Positions 1 through 10,379 are shown, counted from the stretch's first letter. The stretch: 64,000 bases of DNA from Flectobacillus major DSM 103 (GCF_000427405.1 NZ_KE386491.1:62001-126000); one strand, 5' to 3'. A program made the numbers and translations. Notes: generated by a model not told the origin, from the sequence alone.

Positions 1-1632
1 CTATTTATCGACGAATTACACACAATCGTTGGTGCTGGTGGTGCATCAGGTTCATTGGATGCCTCAAATATGTTCAAGCCTGCGTTGGCTCGTGGCGATA
101 TCCAAGTTATCGGAGCTACTACGCTTGATGAATATCGTCAATATATCGAAAAAGACGGTGCTTTGGCTCGTCGTTTCCAAACGGTTATGGTAGATGCCAC
201 TACAGTGGAGGAAACAATCGAAATCTTGAACAATATTAAAGATAAATACGAAGATCATCACCACGTAACTTATACCGATGAGGCTATCGAGCAAGCCGTG
301 AAATTGTCAGAACGTTATATCTCTGACCGTTTCTTGCCAGATAAAGCTATCGACGTGTTGGACGAAGTGGGGGCTCGTGTACATATTTCTAATATTACTG
401 TTCCCGACGATATCGTCGCTTTGGAAGCAGCTATTGAGAATATCAAGAAAGAAAAAAATGCGGTAGTAAAATCACAAAAATACGAAGAGGCTGCTCAGCT
501 AAGAGACCGTGAAAAACGTTTATTAGAGCAACTCGACCGTGCAAAACGTGATTGGGAAGAAGATACCAAACGTCGTCGTTATACTGTGTCTGAAGAAAGC
601 GTAGCGGAGGTAATTGCTCAGATGACAGGTATTCCTGTAAGCCGTGTAGCAGCTACTGAAGGTCAGAAGCTGTTGAATATGAACGAAGAGCTTAAAGGTA
701 AAGTGATTGGTCAAGACCAAGCCATTATCAAGCTCGTGAAGGCTATTCAACGTACAAGAGTAGGCTTGAAAGACCCTAAAAAACCAATTGGTTCATTTAT
801 TTTCCTAGGCCCAACAGGGGTTGGTAAAACAGAATTGGCCAAAGTATTAGCTCATTATTTATTTGATAAAGACGACGCTCTAGTAAGAATAGACATGAGT
901 GAGTACATGGAGAAATTTAGTGTATCTCGCTTGATTGGAGCACCTCCAGGTTATGTTGGTTATGAAGAAGGGGGACAATTAACCGAAAAAATCCGTCGCA
1001 AGCCGTATGCAGTGGTATTGTTGGATGAAATTGAAAAAGCTCACCCTGATGTATTCAACTTGTTGTTGCAGGTACTCGACGATGGTATCTTGACTGATGG
1101 TTTGGGTCGTAGAGTAGACTTTAGAAATACCATCATTATCATGACTTCAAATATCGGGGTTCGTGACTTAAAAGATTTTGGAACTGGAATTGGTTTCTCA
1201 ACAAAAGCTAAAGCCGACAATGTCGACGATGCAATGAAAAGTACTATCCAGAATGCTTTGAGAAAAGCATTTTCTCCAGAATTCCTCAACCGTTTGGATG
1301 ATGTAATCGTGTTCAACTCGCTTGAACGTGAACATATTCACCAAATTATTGATTTGATGTTGAAGAAACTATTCAATAGAATCTCGGCATTGGGGTATCA
1401 GGTAGAATTAACTGAGAAAGCGAAAGATTTCTTGGCCGAAAAAGGTTATGACCAACAATATGGTGCAAGACCACTCAATAGAGCTATTCAACGCTATTTG
1501 GAAGACCCTGTAGCAGAAGAAATCTTAAAAGGAGATTTGGCAGAAGGTGATGTTATCTTAGCTGATTATTCGGGAGAAGGCGATGCTCTGACTTTGTCAA
1601 GAACATCTACAACCGCAATCACTGAGGAATAA
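1..1632 (+). CDS. clpC: ATP-dependent Clp protease ATP-binding subunit ClpC (3' part)
   Basis: This is the C-terminal 543 residues of a Hsp100/ClpC unfoldase; the frame is open from base 1, so the N-domain and most of D1 lie outside the window. The fragment opens on the D1 Walker B segment (LFIDELHT) and has the ARRF arginine-finger region. A UVR-type coiled segment ([20 protein letters not shown], about bases 475-534) separates ClpC from ClpB, whose middle domain is longer. The D2 Walker A GPTGVGKT is encoded at 808-831, followed by the D2 Walker [13 protein letters not shown] and a complete ClpB D2-small C-terminal domain. ClpC proteins unfold substrates for the ClpP peptidase in the cytoplasm. 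The reading frame is intact to the stop, and a terminator follows directly. Confidence 0.95.
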   Translation, partial: LFIDELHTIVGAGGASGSLDASNMFKPALARGDIQVIGATTLDEYRQYIEKDGALARRFQTVMVDATTVEETIEILNNIKDKYEDHHHVTYTDEAIEQAVKLSERYISDRFLPDKAIDVLDEVGARVHISNITVPDDIVALEAAIENIKKEKNAVVKSQKYEEAAQLRDREKRLLEQLDRAKRDWEEDTKRRRYTVSEESVAEVIAQMTGIPVSRVAATEGQKLLNMNEELKGKVIGQDQAIIKLVKAIQRTRVGLKDPKKPIGSFIFLGPTGVGKTELAKVLAHYLFDKDDALVRIDMSEYMEKFSVSRLIGAPPGYVGYEEGGQLTEKIRRKPYAVVLLDEIEKAHPDVFNLLLQVLDDGILTDGLGRRVDFRNTIIIMTSNIGVRDLKDFGTGIGFSTKAKADNVDDAMKSTIQNALRKAFSPEFLNRLDDVIVFNSLEREHIHQIIDLMLKKLFNRISALGYQVELTEKAKDFLAEKGYDQQYGARPLNRAIQRYLEDPVAEEILKGDLAEGDVILADYSGEGDALTLSRTSTTAITEE

Positions 1633-1652
1633 TCTTTGGTAGAATATATCAT

Positions 1653-1684
1653 AAAAAGGCTGCCCGAAAGGGTAGCCTTTTTGT
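1653..1684 (+). terminator. intrinsic terminator of clpC
   Basis: A 13-bp stem (1653-1665 with 1670-1682, one G-U pair in the core) closes a GAAA tetraloop and runs into a T-rich tail, about 20 nt after the clpC stop. Confidence 0.85.
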
Positions 1685-1775
1685 TGTTATGTATCAACAC
1701 GATGCCAAACAGTATTTATAACCCCTAACATTGCGAAAATACATAGGGAAGAGCTAGCCTTAGAAAACTTAGTTT

Positions 1776-1943
1776 TTACTTGCAAACGCCACATGTACCC
1801 CCATTTTTGGCACAATGCTTACAGTATTTACAATTTTTACAAACAGAACAGCTTTTTGAACCAGAACAACCACGACGACTAACTTCGCCAATCATTGTGA
1901 ATGAGGTTGTTAATAATAAGAAAGCAATAATTGTTTTTTTCAT
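1776..1943 (-). CDS. small exported cysteine-rich protein, 55 aa
   Basis: An ORF read by eye on the minus strand: ATG at 1943-1941, TAA at 1778-1776. It encodes MKKTIIAFLLLTTSFTMIG, a typical short signal sequence, then a basic tail with eight cysteines at residues 26, 32, 35, 38, 41, 44, 51 and 54. Five of them form a strict C-x2-C ladder (32-44), followed by C-x6-C-x2-C. I do not recognise the family. The spacing suggests metal binding, for example copper or zinc, or disulfide pairing after export; this is inference. It sits alone between clpC and the SGNH gene. Signal-peptide quality, a normal start and the regular Cys pattern argue that it is real although very short. Confidence 0.65.
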   Translation of the reverse strand: MKKTIIAFLLLTTSFTMIGEVSRRGCSGSKSCSVCKNCKYCKHCAKNGGTCGVCK

Positions 1944-2026
1944 AGCTTAACGGTTTGATTTATGTGTTAGTATTGTATTAAGAAACTGTCTAGTTTTGCA
2001 TATCAACAGTGTTTTCTTGAAAACGA

Positions 2027-2058
2027 CAATAGACAGATTTCCGAGAATCTGTCTATTG
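2027..2058 (-). terminator. hairpin terminator downstream of the SGNH hydrolase gene
   Basis: A perfect 13-bp inverted repeat (2027-2039 with 2046-2058) and a 6-nt loop lie 18 nt past the stop of the 2077-2889 gene. The T tract on the minus strand is weak, so it may also stabilise the transcript's 3' end. Confidence 0.6.
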
Positions 2059-2076
2059 CATTTATGGCTATTGGCA

Positions 2077-2889
2077 TTACTCTAGCAAATGATTGAGTAG
2101 CTTGATATTGGTGAAATTATTGCCAAAATAGGTATTCTGTATGGTTGGCGTTTTTCCTGTTAATGCTTTAAAAATTTGTCCTGCTATTAAATAAGAACCC
2201 ATTTTGTTAGGATGTGTAGCATCGGAAAGTAATACCAAAGGACTGTCGAGATTACGGGCTTTGTGATATATATCTTCTAAGGGGATTTTTTCGACCAAAG
2301 CTTGTTGTTTTAGGCGAGCAAACTCTCCATCAAGTAAAGTTTGTTCTTGATAACTCGAAAACATACTTTCTGAACAAAACTCTTTTTGAATAAAATTGGT
2401 GGAGTCTGTAATAATTGTGGTACAGTATCTATTAGGGTATTTATGATGTAAGTATGGACTAATCAGATAGGTACGAGTACCATTGGGTTGTACAAGATGT
2501 TGTAATTGCTGAATGCTTGCAAACAACCTGTTTTTCATTTCGGGAATAAGCAGTTTGTTGACAGTTTCCTGTAAAATAATTATATTCCAGACACTTGATT
2601 GTAGTGTCTGAAGACTTATTTGTTTGAAATACTGCGAGTTGGGGTATATAGTATCGGGGGATTTGTTAGTCAAAGCTTGTTTTAGCTTACTGACCAACGT
2701 GTAACCGTCGGTATTAAATGCGTATATTTCGGTGGCATAACCATGCTCTTGTAGCATCGTTTGAAGTTCGGTTGGAAGATTGTTGGCACACAGAATACTA
2801 TTGCCAACAAGTAGAATTCGAGTTTTATTTTGACAAATTGCACAAAATTGTACAAGAATGAAAGTAACTAAAACTAATACAAGTCTCAT
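2077..2889 (-). CDS. SGNH/GDSL-type hydrolase, exported
   Basis: A 270-aa protein from the ATG at 2889. I prefer this start to one 12 codons upstream because it places a clean signal peptide (MRLVLVLVTFILVQFCAICQ) at the N-terminus. The mature part opens with ILLVGNSI, the block I of SGNH hydrolases (nucleophile Ser in GNS), and near the C-terminus has SDATHPN, the block V Asp-x-x-His pair. The family hydrolyses esters, often acetyl groups on glycans or lipids; the substrate cannot be read from the sequence. It is monocistronic, on the minus strand, with hairpins on both sides. Confidence 0.75.
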   Translation of the reverse strand: MRLVLVLVTFILVQFCAICQNKTRILLVGNSILCANNLPTELQTMLQEHGYATEIYAFNTDGYTLVSKLKQALTNKSPDTIYPNSQYFKQISLQTLQSSVWNIIILQETVNKLLIPEMKNRLFASIQQLQHLVQPNGTRTYLISPYLHHKYPNRYCTTIITDSTNFIQKEFCSESMFSSYQEQTLLDGEFARLKQQALVEKIPLEDIYHKARNLDSPLVLLSDATHPNKMGSYLIAGQIFKALTGKTPTIQNTYFGNNFTNIKLLNHLLE

Positions 2890-2930
2890 GGTTGTAAATG
2901 AAAATGGATAGGTATAATAGCTCAAGGAGA

Positions 2931-2970
2931 AGTACTACGTTTGGAGTTATTCAAGAAAAAACGTAGTACT
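2931..2970 (-). terminator. hairpin terminator downstream of the WG-repeat gene
   Basis: Perfect 12-bp arms (2931-2942 and 2959-2970) enclose a 16-nt loop, immediately after the stop of the minus-strand 2978-4879 gene and upstream of the SGNH gene, separating the two transcripts. Confidence 0.6.
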
Positions 2971-2977
2971 CTGCAAT

Positions 2978-4879
2978 TTAATTATCTTTATTGACTTTAC
3001 TTCTTACTTCATCAAATTTGGCACAGTTGGTAAGGCAATCTCCTGATTTGTTTAGTTTAAACCTATTTTGGTTGGTATCTAACAAATCATAATTATAGCT
3101 AGAGTCCAGCACTACCGACGTAAATATACAAGGGGCTACTTTGGCATTGAACTTATTGATAAGGCCTATTTGATTATTCCCTTTAGAGGCAATCGCTAAG
3201 CCATTATTGAAACTATCTAAAAAGGTATATTCGGGGGGTATCTGGATTTTACCTTTGGTATCGACATACCCAAATTTACTATTTTCATGCTGTACCAAAT
3301 AAAAGCCTTCGGTGCTGGCTGCTACATTTTTGAACTGACATTTGGCCAAATATTTTCCTGAAAAATCTAACGTTCCCCACAAGCCATCAAGTTTGACAAA
3401 CAAAAACTGAGCTGTTGTTTGTACTTGTTCAAATGGTTCTGGCGTAATTACCTTGAAGTCATCTTCCCGAACCAAAATATATTTGAAAGCTCTAACTTTT
3501 TCGTTACTGCGATACGCCTTTACAACAATACAGTTTTGTACCGTTGAGTCTGTAACCGTATAATTGATTTTACCAGCATCAGGGTATTTGGTAATTGGTA
3601 ATACCACTGTTCCGCCGTTTACATCAATTACTTTGTCGGCCTTACAAGTACCTATTTTGCTTCCTTTGGCATCGAGGTTACAGCTTACAATTTCTTTGAC
3701 AACCAGCATTCCTTTTTTATTGATTTTGCCTACAGCTTCATAATTAAACGGAATAACATCTTGTCCTGCAAGGTTGATAAATCCAAATTTAACACCTTTG
3801 CCTACGATTTCCTTACTGGCAGGTAGCAAATCAAATTCGCCAATACTGCCTAGCGATGTATATTGGGGTTCTATCAAAACTGTAAAATCTTTGTTGATAA
3901 TACCAAAAAGGTTGTTGTTACTCTGTACAATTGCCAATCCACGGGTATCAAAATCACTGATATTTTTAAAAACTTTACTGATTTTGAGTGTTTTGGTATT
4001 GATAAGCTGTTGAGTATTATCGTCAATACCCTTCACAAATCCATTGGCATCGGCATCGGTCAAGATACCATATTGTGGAGGCCAAATAATGTCGCCATTG
4101 GTATTGGCTAGTCCAATTTTATCGCCTGTTTTGATTTTGATAAGGCCATTTACTCCCGTAGGAGCAATTAAATCAAAATTAGGCACAACGGGGCTTTTAT
4201 CTTCAATTTTCCAAAGCCCCCATTTATTGTTCATTTTTACCGCAAATACCGATGAGCTAATTGGCGTAATGTCATCGTAAAGAGGAGAGATATACTGATT
4301 AGTTTTGTCAAAACTATTGTTAATTAAGGCACATTTTCCTGAATTGAGTTTTATCCAACTAATACCATTGGCTAAAGCTTTGGCATCTTTTACATCTTGA
4401 AAAATATCACTTTCATTGCCCAAAGCATCTACAAAAAACCAATCATGTTTTTTTACCAAAGCTTTTCCATTATTAAAAGCCTCAGCTTGTTCGTATTGGC
4501 TAGGAATAACTTCTTCGCCACATAGGTTCAAAAAGCCCCATACTTGGTCTTTCTTGATTCTGGCAAAGCCTTGTTTATAATTTTCAATAAAGCCATAGCG
4601 AACATTACTTCTGAGCTTATCGAGTGGAAAAGCCAAAATATTTTTTCCTTCCAAGTCGGTAGATTTTACTAATGGTACACCCGATTTGTTATTAAAACAG
4701 GTTTGAGCATCAGCATTTTTGCCAGGGTCTATAGCTGACAAAGTTTTGTGATAAACCAAGGTTGAAATACCCTTGGTATGAGCAGCCAATAAGGTAAATA
4801 CCCCTCTTTTTTCTAGGCTTTTGGCATAGAAAATATGAGTTATTGACAATAAATACGTTAATAGAAATGTACTTTTCAT
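2978..4879 (-). CDS. WG-repeat (KWG) protein, exported
   Basis: A 633-aa protein from the ATG at 4879. The open frame extends 35 codons further, but only this start gives a signal peptide (MKSTFLLTYLLSITHIFYAKS). Almost the whole mature chain consists of WG-type beta repeats, seen as recurring blocks such as VWGFLNLCGEEVIPSQYEQ, KFGFINLAGQDVIPFNYEA and KFGYVDTKGKIQIPPEYTF. WG repeats fold into beta structures that usually mediate binding; no catalytic domain is visible. Location is probably periplasmic or cell-surface. It is monocistronic. The function is unknown, and the repeat family is the only firm assignment. Confidence 0.75.
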   Translation of the reverse strand: MKSTFLLTYLLSITHIFYAKSLEKRGVFTLLAAHTKGISTLVYHKTLSAIDPGKNADAQTCFNNKSGVPLVKSTDLEGKNILAFPLDKLRSNVRYGFIENYKQGFARIKKDQVWGFLNLCGEEVIPSQYEQAEAFNNGKALVKKHDWFFVDALGNESDIFQDVKDAKALANGISWIKLNSGKCALINNSFDKTNQYISPLYDDITPISSSVFAVKMNNKWGLWKIEDKSPVVPNFDLIAPTGVNGLIKIKTGDKIGLANTNGDIIWPPQYGILTDADANGFVKGIDDNTQQLINTKTLKISKVFKNISDFDTRGLAIVQSNNNLFGIINKDFTVLIEPQYTSLGSIGEFDLLPASKEIVGKGVKFGFINLAGQDVIPFNYEAVGKINKKGMLVVKEIVSCNLDAKGSKIGTCKADKVIDVNGGTVVLPITKYPDAGKINYTVTDSTVQNCIVVKAYRSNEKVRAFKYILVREDDFKVITPEPFEQVQTTAQFLFVKLDGLWGTLDFSGKYLAKCQFKNVAASTEGFYLVQHENSKFGYVDTKGKIQIPPEYTFLDSFNNGLAIASKGNNQIGLINKFNAKVAPCIFTSVVLDSSYNYDLLDTNQNRFKLNKSGDCLTNCAKFDEVRSKVNKDN

Positions 4880-5285
4880 ATAGTAAAGCAAGGTATTATA
4901 ACAAAAAAATATAGAAAATTTAAGTAAATGCGTCACTTTTATTAAGCTACAGCTTTGAATAGCAAGCGTTACTATACAAACCACTTGTATAGTAAATAAA
5001 TTTTTATCGAGCGGATTTATTTACGATAGAGAGAAAATTAAGCAATAATAATAATGAAGGGCGGCATGCAAGTTTTTCAAAAATAGTGTATTTGCGATAA
5101 AAAAGCAATAAAGTTGAATAGCATTTTTGAAAGACACTATACGACAGATAGAATGCTTATCTTTACAATTAATTTTGTGGTCTTATTTGGTTCTGCTATT
5201 TTTGGGCTTTGGAAAGATTGAAGCTTTCAAAGAAATCATTTGATTAGACCAATAAGCTTCGATTTAATTAATTAATTCAAAAACA
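4880..5285. other. intergenic region with a palindrome, between divergent genes
   Basis: No ORF of note. It separates the WG-repeat gene (minus) from fabG (plus). It holds an 11-bp perfect inverted repeat, TTACTATACAA-N5-TTGTATAGTAA at 4969-4995, about 90 bp upstream of the WG-repeat start. This has the size and symmetry of a dimeric repressor or activator site; the regulator is unknown. I found no exact TAnnTTTG promoter for fabG; TATCTTTA near 5158-5165 is the closest match. Confidence 0.4.
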
Positions 5286-6032
5286 ATGGGTTTACTACAA
5301 AACAAAGTAGCATTAGTTACAGGTGCATCAAGAGGAATCGGTAGAGCAATCGCCATCCGTTTTGCTCAGCAAGGTGCCAATGTCGCATTTACATATTTGT
5401 CTTCCGTAGAAAAAGGACAAGCTTTAGAAGCCGAATTAGAAGCTTTTGGTATAAAAGCCAAAGGGTATCGTTCGGATGCTTCTGATTTTAAACAAGCAGA
5501 AGAGCTTGTTAATCAGGTGCTTGCTGATTTTGGGGCAATCGATACGCTTATCAACAATGCTGGTATTACCAAAGACGGACTGTTGATGCGTATGTCTGAA
5601 GAACAGTGGGATTCTGTGATTCAGGTAAACTTGAAATCGGTATTTAATTTAACGAAAGCCGCAATCAAGTCGATGATGAAAGCCAAGTCGGGCTCTATTA
5701 TCAACCTTACCTCAGTAGTAGGTTTGCGTGGAAATGCTGGACAAGCCAACTATGCTGCTTCAAAAGCGGGAATCATTGGTTTTACAAAATCGGTAGCTTT
5801 AGAACTGGGCTCAAGAAATATCCGTTCAAATGCTATTGCACCGGGTTTTATCGAAACAGAAATGACTGGTGAACTCAACGAAGCTGCTACAGAAGAATGG
5901 AAAAAATCAATTCCGTTAAAGCGTGGTGGTCAGCCAGAAGAAGTAGCCGACGCTTGTATCTTCTTAGCTTCTGATATGTCTCGTTATATTACAGGGCAAG
6001 TGATTCAGGTTGATGGTGGTATGTTGACCTAG
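5286..6032 (+). CDS. fabG: 3-oxoacyl-[acyl-carrier-protein] reductase FabG
   Basis: A 248-aa short-chain dehydrogenase that reduces 3-oxoacyl-ACP with NADPH in the fatty-acid elongation cycle. It shows the Rossmann TGASRGIG (residues 12-19), the NNAG motif (90-93), the catalytic Asn115, Ser143, Tyr156 and Lys160 (YAASK), and the PGFIETEMT segment that is typical of FabG after the active site. Length and C-terminus (ITGQVIQVDGGM) match FabG rather than a specialised sugar dehydrogenase. Other fab genes are not adjacent, so it is transcribed alone, with its own terminator at 6052-6100. Other SDR reductases are similar, but the match over the whole chain is strong. Confidence 0.93.
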   Translation: MGLLQNKVALVTGASRGIGRAIAIRFAQQGANVAFTYLSSVEKGQALEAELEAFGIKAKGYRSDASDFKQAEELVNQVLADFGAIDTLINNAGITKDGLLMRMSEEQWDSVIQVNLKSVFNLTKAAIKSMMKAKSGSIINLTSVVGLRGNAGQANYAASKAGIIGFTKSVALELGSRNIRSNAIAPGFIETEMTGELNEAATEEWKKSIPLKRGGQPEEVADACIFLASDMSRYITGQVIQVDGGMLT

Positions 6033-6051
6033 TTTTACCATAAAATCATAT

Positions 6052-6100
6052 AAAGCAATAGACGGTTTTCGGATTTAGAACTGCTGTCTATTGCTTTTTT
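6052..6100 (+). terminator. intrinsic terminator of fabG
   Basis: Stem AAAGCAATAGAC (6052-6063) pairs perfectly with 6086-6097 and is followed by T residues, 20 nt after the fabG stop. Confidence 0.85.
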
Positions 6101-6283
6101 ATTGGTATATGCTAAGAAGCCTACACCCGTAATTACCAATTTTTACACTAATTATATAATAAAATCAGCATAATTGTCATTTTTAGCACAATGATTGCTA
6201 TTTTGTATTATACTTTGTTAATACTGTAAATACAGGTTGATTTAAGCCTATTGCTTAAAGCTTTTTGCCTACAGCTACTTATT

Positions 6284-8368
6284 ATGAAATTCGACTTTTT
6301 ATTTCAATCTTCTCCTTGGTTGGTTCCGCTCTGTATATTGGTTGGCGGTTTATATGCTTTTTCTTTGTACCAACAAGCCTCAAGCTCGTGGAGTAAGCAA
6401 GCCAACTGGCTTATGGCTTCATTTCGCTTTGTTGCATCAACTATTCTGTGCTTTCTACTATTGAATTTTCTGATTCGTCAAGTTACGCAAAGTATTCAGA
6501 AAAAAACGGTTGTAATTGCCATTGACAACTCGCAGTCGATGAGTGTTGTAGGAAAAAAAATACTCGAAGCTTCGCTAAAACAATTAGATGAGCTAAAAGA
6601 AAGCCTAACTCAACAAGATTATGATGTGAGTTTTGCTTCGTTCGACAGCGAAGCCCCTACAACAGCAAGTTCGGTTCAATTCAATAAAAAAGCTACCAAT
6701 CTTTCGTCGTTGATAGCGGGTATCAAAAATGCCCAAGAAGGCAATAATTTGGTAGATGTAGTATTGCTGTCGGATGGTATTGTTAATGAAGGCATCAATC
6801 CCAGTAACGAAAAATTTACTTTTGCTGTTCATACTATTGGCTTGGGCGATACCATTCCTAAAAAAGACCTTAGTGTAAAAGCTGTATATGCCAATAAAAT
6901 AGCCTATTTAGGCAATAAATTTCCTATTCAGGCAGATATTGCATCGTATGGATTTAATGGCAAATCGGCTAATGTATATTTGAAGCAAGGTGCCAAAGTA
7001 CTAGAAAAACAAACAATTAGTTTTTCGCAAAACGATGATTTAAAAACCTTATCGTTCAATGCCGTTGCTAATCAGAAAGGAGTACAACATTTAACCATAG
7101 AAGTAGATATATTGTCGGGTGAATATAGCAGCAAAAACAACCGCCAAGAGGCTTATATAGAGGTAATAGATGGAAAAGAAAAGGTATTGATTTTGGCATT
7201 GGCACCACACCCCGACATCAAGGCTTTGAAGAGTATTTTGGACAATAACGATAACTTTGAGATAGACGTAAAAATTCTGACCGAAAACTCAGCCCCCGAT
7301 CTAACCTCAAAATCGTATGATGTAGCTATCTTACATCAGTTACCCGACTACTTTAATGCCTATTCGTCAGCCTATAAACCATTGTTAGACAAAGGAATAC
7401 CTTGTTTGTTTGTTTTAGGGAATCAATCAGGAACATCTTACTTGAATCAACTAAACCAAGCAGTGCGAATTTCGTCGCAGGCTGGTCAAACCGATAAGGT
7501 AACAAGTTATTTCAATAGTAATTTCAAAGTATTGAATTTTGAAACAGACAAATTAGAGCTTATCAAGCAGATGCCACAAATTTCGGTACCTTTTGGCGAA
7601 TTCAAGCTATTGCCTAATTCAGAAGTATTGCTTTACCAAAAAGTAGGGAATTTATTGACACAAAAACCTTTGTTAGTATTAAATACAGGCATAAAAAAAT
7701 CGGCCATATTTGCAGGAGAAGGGATTTGGTCGTGGCGTTTAGAAGAGTTTGACCTGACCGAAAAACACGAAGTCGTAGATGATATTTTCTTGAAGGTGAT
7801 ACAATACCTTTCTACCAAAGATGATAAACGCAAACTACGAGTATATCCAATCAATAATGCGTTCTTGTTGGGCGACAAAGTGGTATTTGAAACAGAAATG
7901 TATAATGCCATTTATGAGAAATTGTATAACATTCCTGTTAAACTTGAACTCAAAGATGAGAAAGGGGGAACTCGTACCTATACGTATTCAACTTCATCCG
8001 AAAATAGTAAATTTGAAATCAGTGCTTTGCCTGCGGGTGTATATCAATACAAAGCCAGTGCTACGATTTTGGGTAAAAATGAACTGAGCACAGGCGAGTT
8101 TATTATCAAAGACCAACAAATCGAGTTGATTCATACCACTGCTGATTTTGACATACTACGACAGTTGTCTAAAAATACAGGAGGGAAGTTTGTTCAGCCC
8201 AATCAATTAGCATCTTTAGAACAGACAATACTCAACCATAAAGTTCCCGAAAAGATAGAAGCCACCGAAGACCTCAAAGAAATGATTAATATGCGTTGGA
8301 TATTCTTCTTGGTTTTGGCATTATTCACCGCCGAATGGGTTATGCGTAAATACTTTGGCGGGTATTAG
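6284..8368 (+). CDS. VWA-domain membrane protein
   Basis: A 694-aa protein from the ATG at 6284; the open frame starts 11 codons earlier without a better start. Two membrane segments occupy roughly residues 8-30 and 40-65. A von Willebrand A domain follows with a MIDAS motif D81-N-S83-Q-S85, and the later VVLLSDGI strand is typical of VWA folds. A long beta-rich region comes next, and a last membrane helix lies near the C-terminus (MRWIFFLVLALFTAEWVM). This layout, TM-TM-VWA-ectodomain-TM, is widespread in Bacteroidota proteins related to BatA/BatB but longer; the function is undetermined. It is not next to a MoxR ATPase gene, as Bat operons are. A strong terminator follows. Confidence 0.75.
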   Translation: MKFDFLFQSSPWLVPLCILVGGLYAFSLYQQASSSWSKQANWLMASFRFVASTILCFLLLNFLIRQVTQSIQKKTVVIAIDNSQSMSVVGKKILEASLKQLDELKESLTQQDYDVSFASFDSEAPTTASSVQFNKKATNLSSLIAGIKNAQEGNNLVDVVLLSDGIVNEGINPSNEKFTFAVHTIGLGDTIPKKDLSVKAVYANKIAYLGNKFPIQADIASYGFNGKSANVYLKQGAKVLEKQTISFSQNDDLKTLSFNAVANQKGVQHLTIEVDILSGEYSSKNNRQEAYIEVIDGKEKVLILALAPHPDIKALKSILDNNDNFEIDVKILTENSAPDLTSKSYDVAILHQLPDYFNAYSSAYKPLLDKGIPCLFVLGNQSGTSYLNQLNQAVRISSQAGQTDKVTSYFNSNFKVLNFETDKLELIKQMPQISVPFGEFKLLPNSEVLLYQKVGNLLTQKPLLVLNTGIKKSAIFAGEGIWSWRLEEFDLTEKHEVVDDIFLKVIQYLSTKDDKRKLRVYPINNAFLLGDKVVFETEMYNAIYEKLYNIPVKLELKDEKGGTRTYTYSTSSENSKFEISALPAGVYQYKASATILGKNELSTGEFIIKDQQIELIHTTADFDILRQLSKNTGGKFVQPNQLASLEQTILNHKVPEKIEATEDLKEMINMRWIFFLVLALFTAEWVMRKYFGGY

Positions 8369-8791
8369 TATGATAACAAATAATATATCATTTAGTAATA
8401 TTTTATCAATGAGTATTTTGCTATAACTGGCGAATCAATTCGCCAGTTATAAAAATAAATGGCCTATTCTCATCAATAACTCCCTTTCCTACAAGCTTAT
8501 ATGCTAAGGTTTGGATAGTTTTTTGTCTACACTTGCTATACTATTTCTTCCATATTGGGTATTTGTAGCTTAAATAAATCCAAAAAAGTCTAATGATGTT
8601 AATACAGTTTTAAGCCTAGTATATTGGCTTGGTCTAAAATCGCTATTGTTTGACCTCTTGGCGTTATGCTTAATTGGATTATTTTGTGGTAATTTGTTGC
8701 GTGATTCAGTCATTGTACCAAAGCCTATATGGCATCAGTGGCATGAAGGCATAGAAAATTTGTCAATTACAATTTTATTATCAATAAATTT
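8369..8791. other. intergenic region between the VWA gene and leuC
   Basis: Besides the terminator at 8422-8451 I see no gene. A leucine-containing reading frame near 8510-8570 lacks an ATG and is not called. No known riboswitch pattern is apparent. The leuC promoter must lie in the last 200 bp, but no exact TAnnTTTG box was found. Confidence 0.4.
8422..8451 (+). terminator. intrinsic terminator of the VWA gene
   Basis: A 14-bp perfect inverted repeat (8422-8435 with 8438-8451) with a 2-nt centre and an A/T-rich tail, 53 nt past the VWA gene stop. Confidence 0.7.
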
Positions 8792-10195
8792 ATGAGTAAT
8801 CCAGTAAGTACCTTATTCGACAAAGTGTGGGATTCACACGTTGTTCGCAAAATTGAAGATGGCCCAGATGTATTTTTGATAGACCGTCACTTTATTCACG
8901 AAGTAACTAGCCCAGTGGCTTTTTTGGGTCTTGAAACAAGAGGTATTGGTGTATTGTATCCTGAAAGAACATTTGCTACAGCCGATCACAACACACCAAC
9001 AATCAACCAACATTTGCCTGTTGAGGATGCTCTTTCTGCCAACCAATTGAAAGCATTAGAAACCAACTCGGCCAAATATGGTATTTCACACTGGGGGTTG
9101 GGCGATCCCAAAAATGGTATTGTACACGTAGTTGGCCCTGAAAATGGTATTACCTTGCCAGGTATGACTATCGTTTGTGGTGACTCACATACTTCTACTC
9201 ACGGAGCATTTGGGGCTATTGCTTTTGGTATCGGTACTTCTGAAGTTGAAATGGTACTTTCTTCGCAATGTATCATGCAGCCAAAGCCTAAAAAAATGCG
9301 TATTACCGTAAAAGGTGCATTGGGCAAAGGTGTTACTCCTAAAGACGTAGCTTTATATATTATCTCACAAATTACAGCAAGTGGTGCAACTGGTTATTTT
9401 GTAGAATATGCTGGTGAGGTATTTGAAAATATGACTATGGAAGGTCGTATGACTGTTTGTAACCTTTCTATCGAAATGGGTGCACGTGGTGGTATGATTG
9501 CTCCAGACGAAACTACATTCAATTATTTGCAAGGCCGTGAAAAAGCACCAAAAGGCGACGATTGGGAAAAAGCTTTGGCTTACTGGAAAACTTTGAAAAC
9601 AGACGAAGGTGCTACCTTCGACTACGAGTTGACCTTTGATGCTGCCGATATTGAACCCCAAATTACGTATGGTACAAACCCAGGCTTAGGAACAGGTATT
9701 ACCAAAAATATTCCTGCTGCTACAGACGTAAAAGATGGTGAGGCTTCGTACAAAAAATCTTTGACTTACATGGGATTTGCCGAGAATGAATCTATCATTG
9801 GCAAGCAAGTAGATTATGTATTCTTGGGTAGCTGTACCAATGGCCGTATCGAAGACTTCCGTGCATTTGCTTCTATTGTAAAAGGCCGTAAAAAAGCTGA
9901 TAACATCACCGCTTGGTTGGTACCGGGGTCACATATCGTTGAAGCTCAGATCAAGGAAGAAGGTATCTTAGATATTTTGACCGAAGCAGGATTTTTGTTG
10001 CGTCAGCCAGGTTGCTCGGCATGTTTGGCAATGAACGACGACAAAATCCCAGCCGGTAAATATGCTGTAAGTACTTCAAACCGTAACTTTGAAGGTCGTC
10101 AGGGGCCAGGTTCTCGTACACTTTTGGCATCGCCATTGGTTGCTGCAGCAGCGGCTGTAACAGGCGTAGTTACCGACCCAAGAACCTTGTTATAA
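8792..10195 (+). CDS. leuC: 3-isopropylmalate dehydratase large subunit LeuC
   Basis: A 467-aa aconitase-family subunit that with LeuD isomerises 2-isopropylmalate to 3-isopropylmalate in leucine synthesis. The three [4Fe-4S] ligands are C348 (in GSCTNGR) and C408 and C411 (in GCSACLAM). The substrate-binding segments [14 protein letters not shown] and [20 protein letters not shown] are intact, and the length is normal for bacterial LeuC. LeuD follows after 184 bp, then a LeuA-type synthase and LeuB, all in the same direction, so this begins the leucine gene block. The start ATG at 8792 is the only reasonable one. Confidence 0.97.
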   Translation: MSNPVSTLFDKVWDSHVVRKIEDGPDVFLIDRHFIHEVTSPVAFLGLETRGIGVLYPERTFATADHNTPTINQHLPVEDALSANQLKALETNSAKYGISHWGLGDPKNGIVHVVGPENGITLPGMTIVCGDSHTSTHGAFGAIAFGIGTSEVEMVLSSQCIMQPKPKKMRITVKGALGKGVTPKDVALYIISQITASGATGYFVEYAGEVFENMTMEGRMTVCNLSIEMGARGGMIAPDETTFNYLQGREKAPKGDDWEKALAYWKTLKTDEGATFDYELTFDAADIEPQITYGTNPGLGTGITKNIPAATDVKDGEASYKKSLTYMGFAENESIIGKQVDYVFLGSCTNGRIEDFRAFASIVKGRKKADNITAWLVPGSHIVEAQIKEEGILDILTEAGFLLRQPGCSACLAMNDDKIPAGKYAVSTSNRNFEGRQGPGSRTLLASPLVAAAAAVTGVVTDPRTLL

Positions 10196-10379
10196 AGGTA
10201 ATCAACTGAGCAAATCGATGCTTGATTTTGTTGCATTGATACACTTGCTCGGTATAACCAAAGCTCTTTCTTTTGAGCCAATAATTAATTGATAAATCAA
10301 TTTTGCTAACAGGTATTACGAGCAAAATAGGCTGCACCTAGCTTACAGCCGAAGCTCGCAAGCCCAAAGCCCCAACAAT

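Noticed and set aside
8510-8570. Leucine leader peptide before leuC
   Set aside because: The frame has only a TTG, with no proper ribosome-binding site, and no terminator/antiterminator pair follows.
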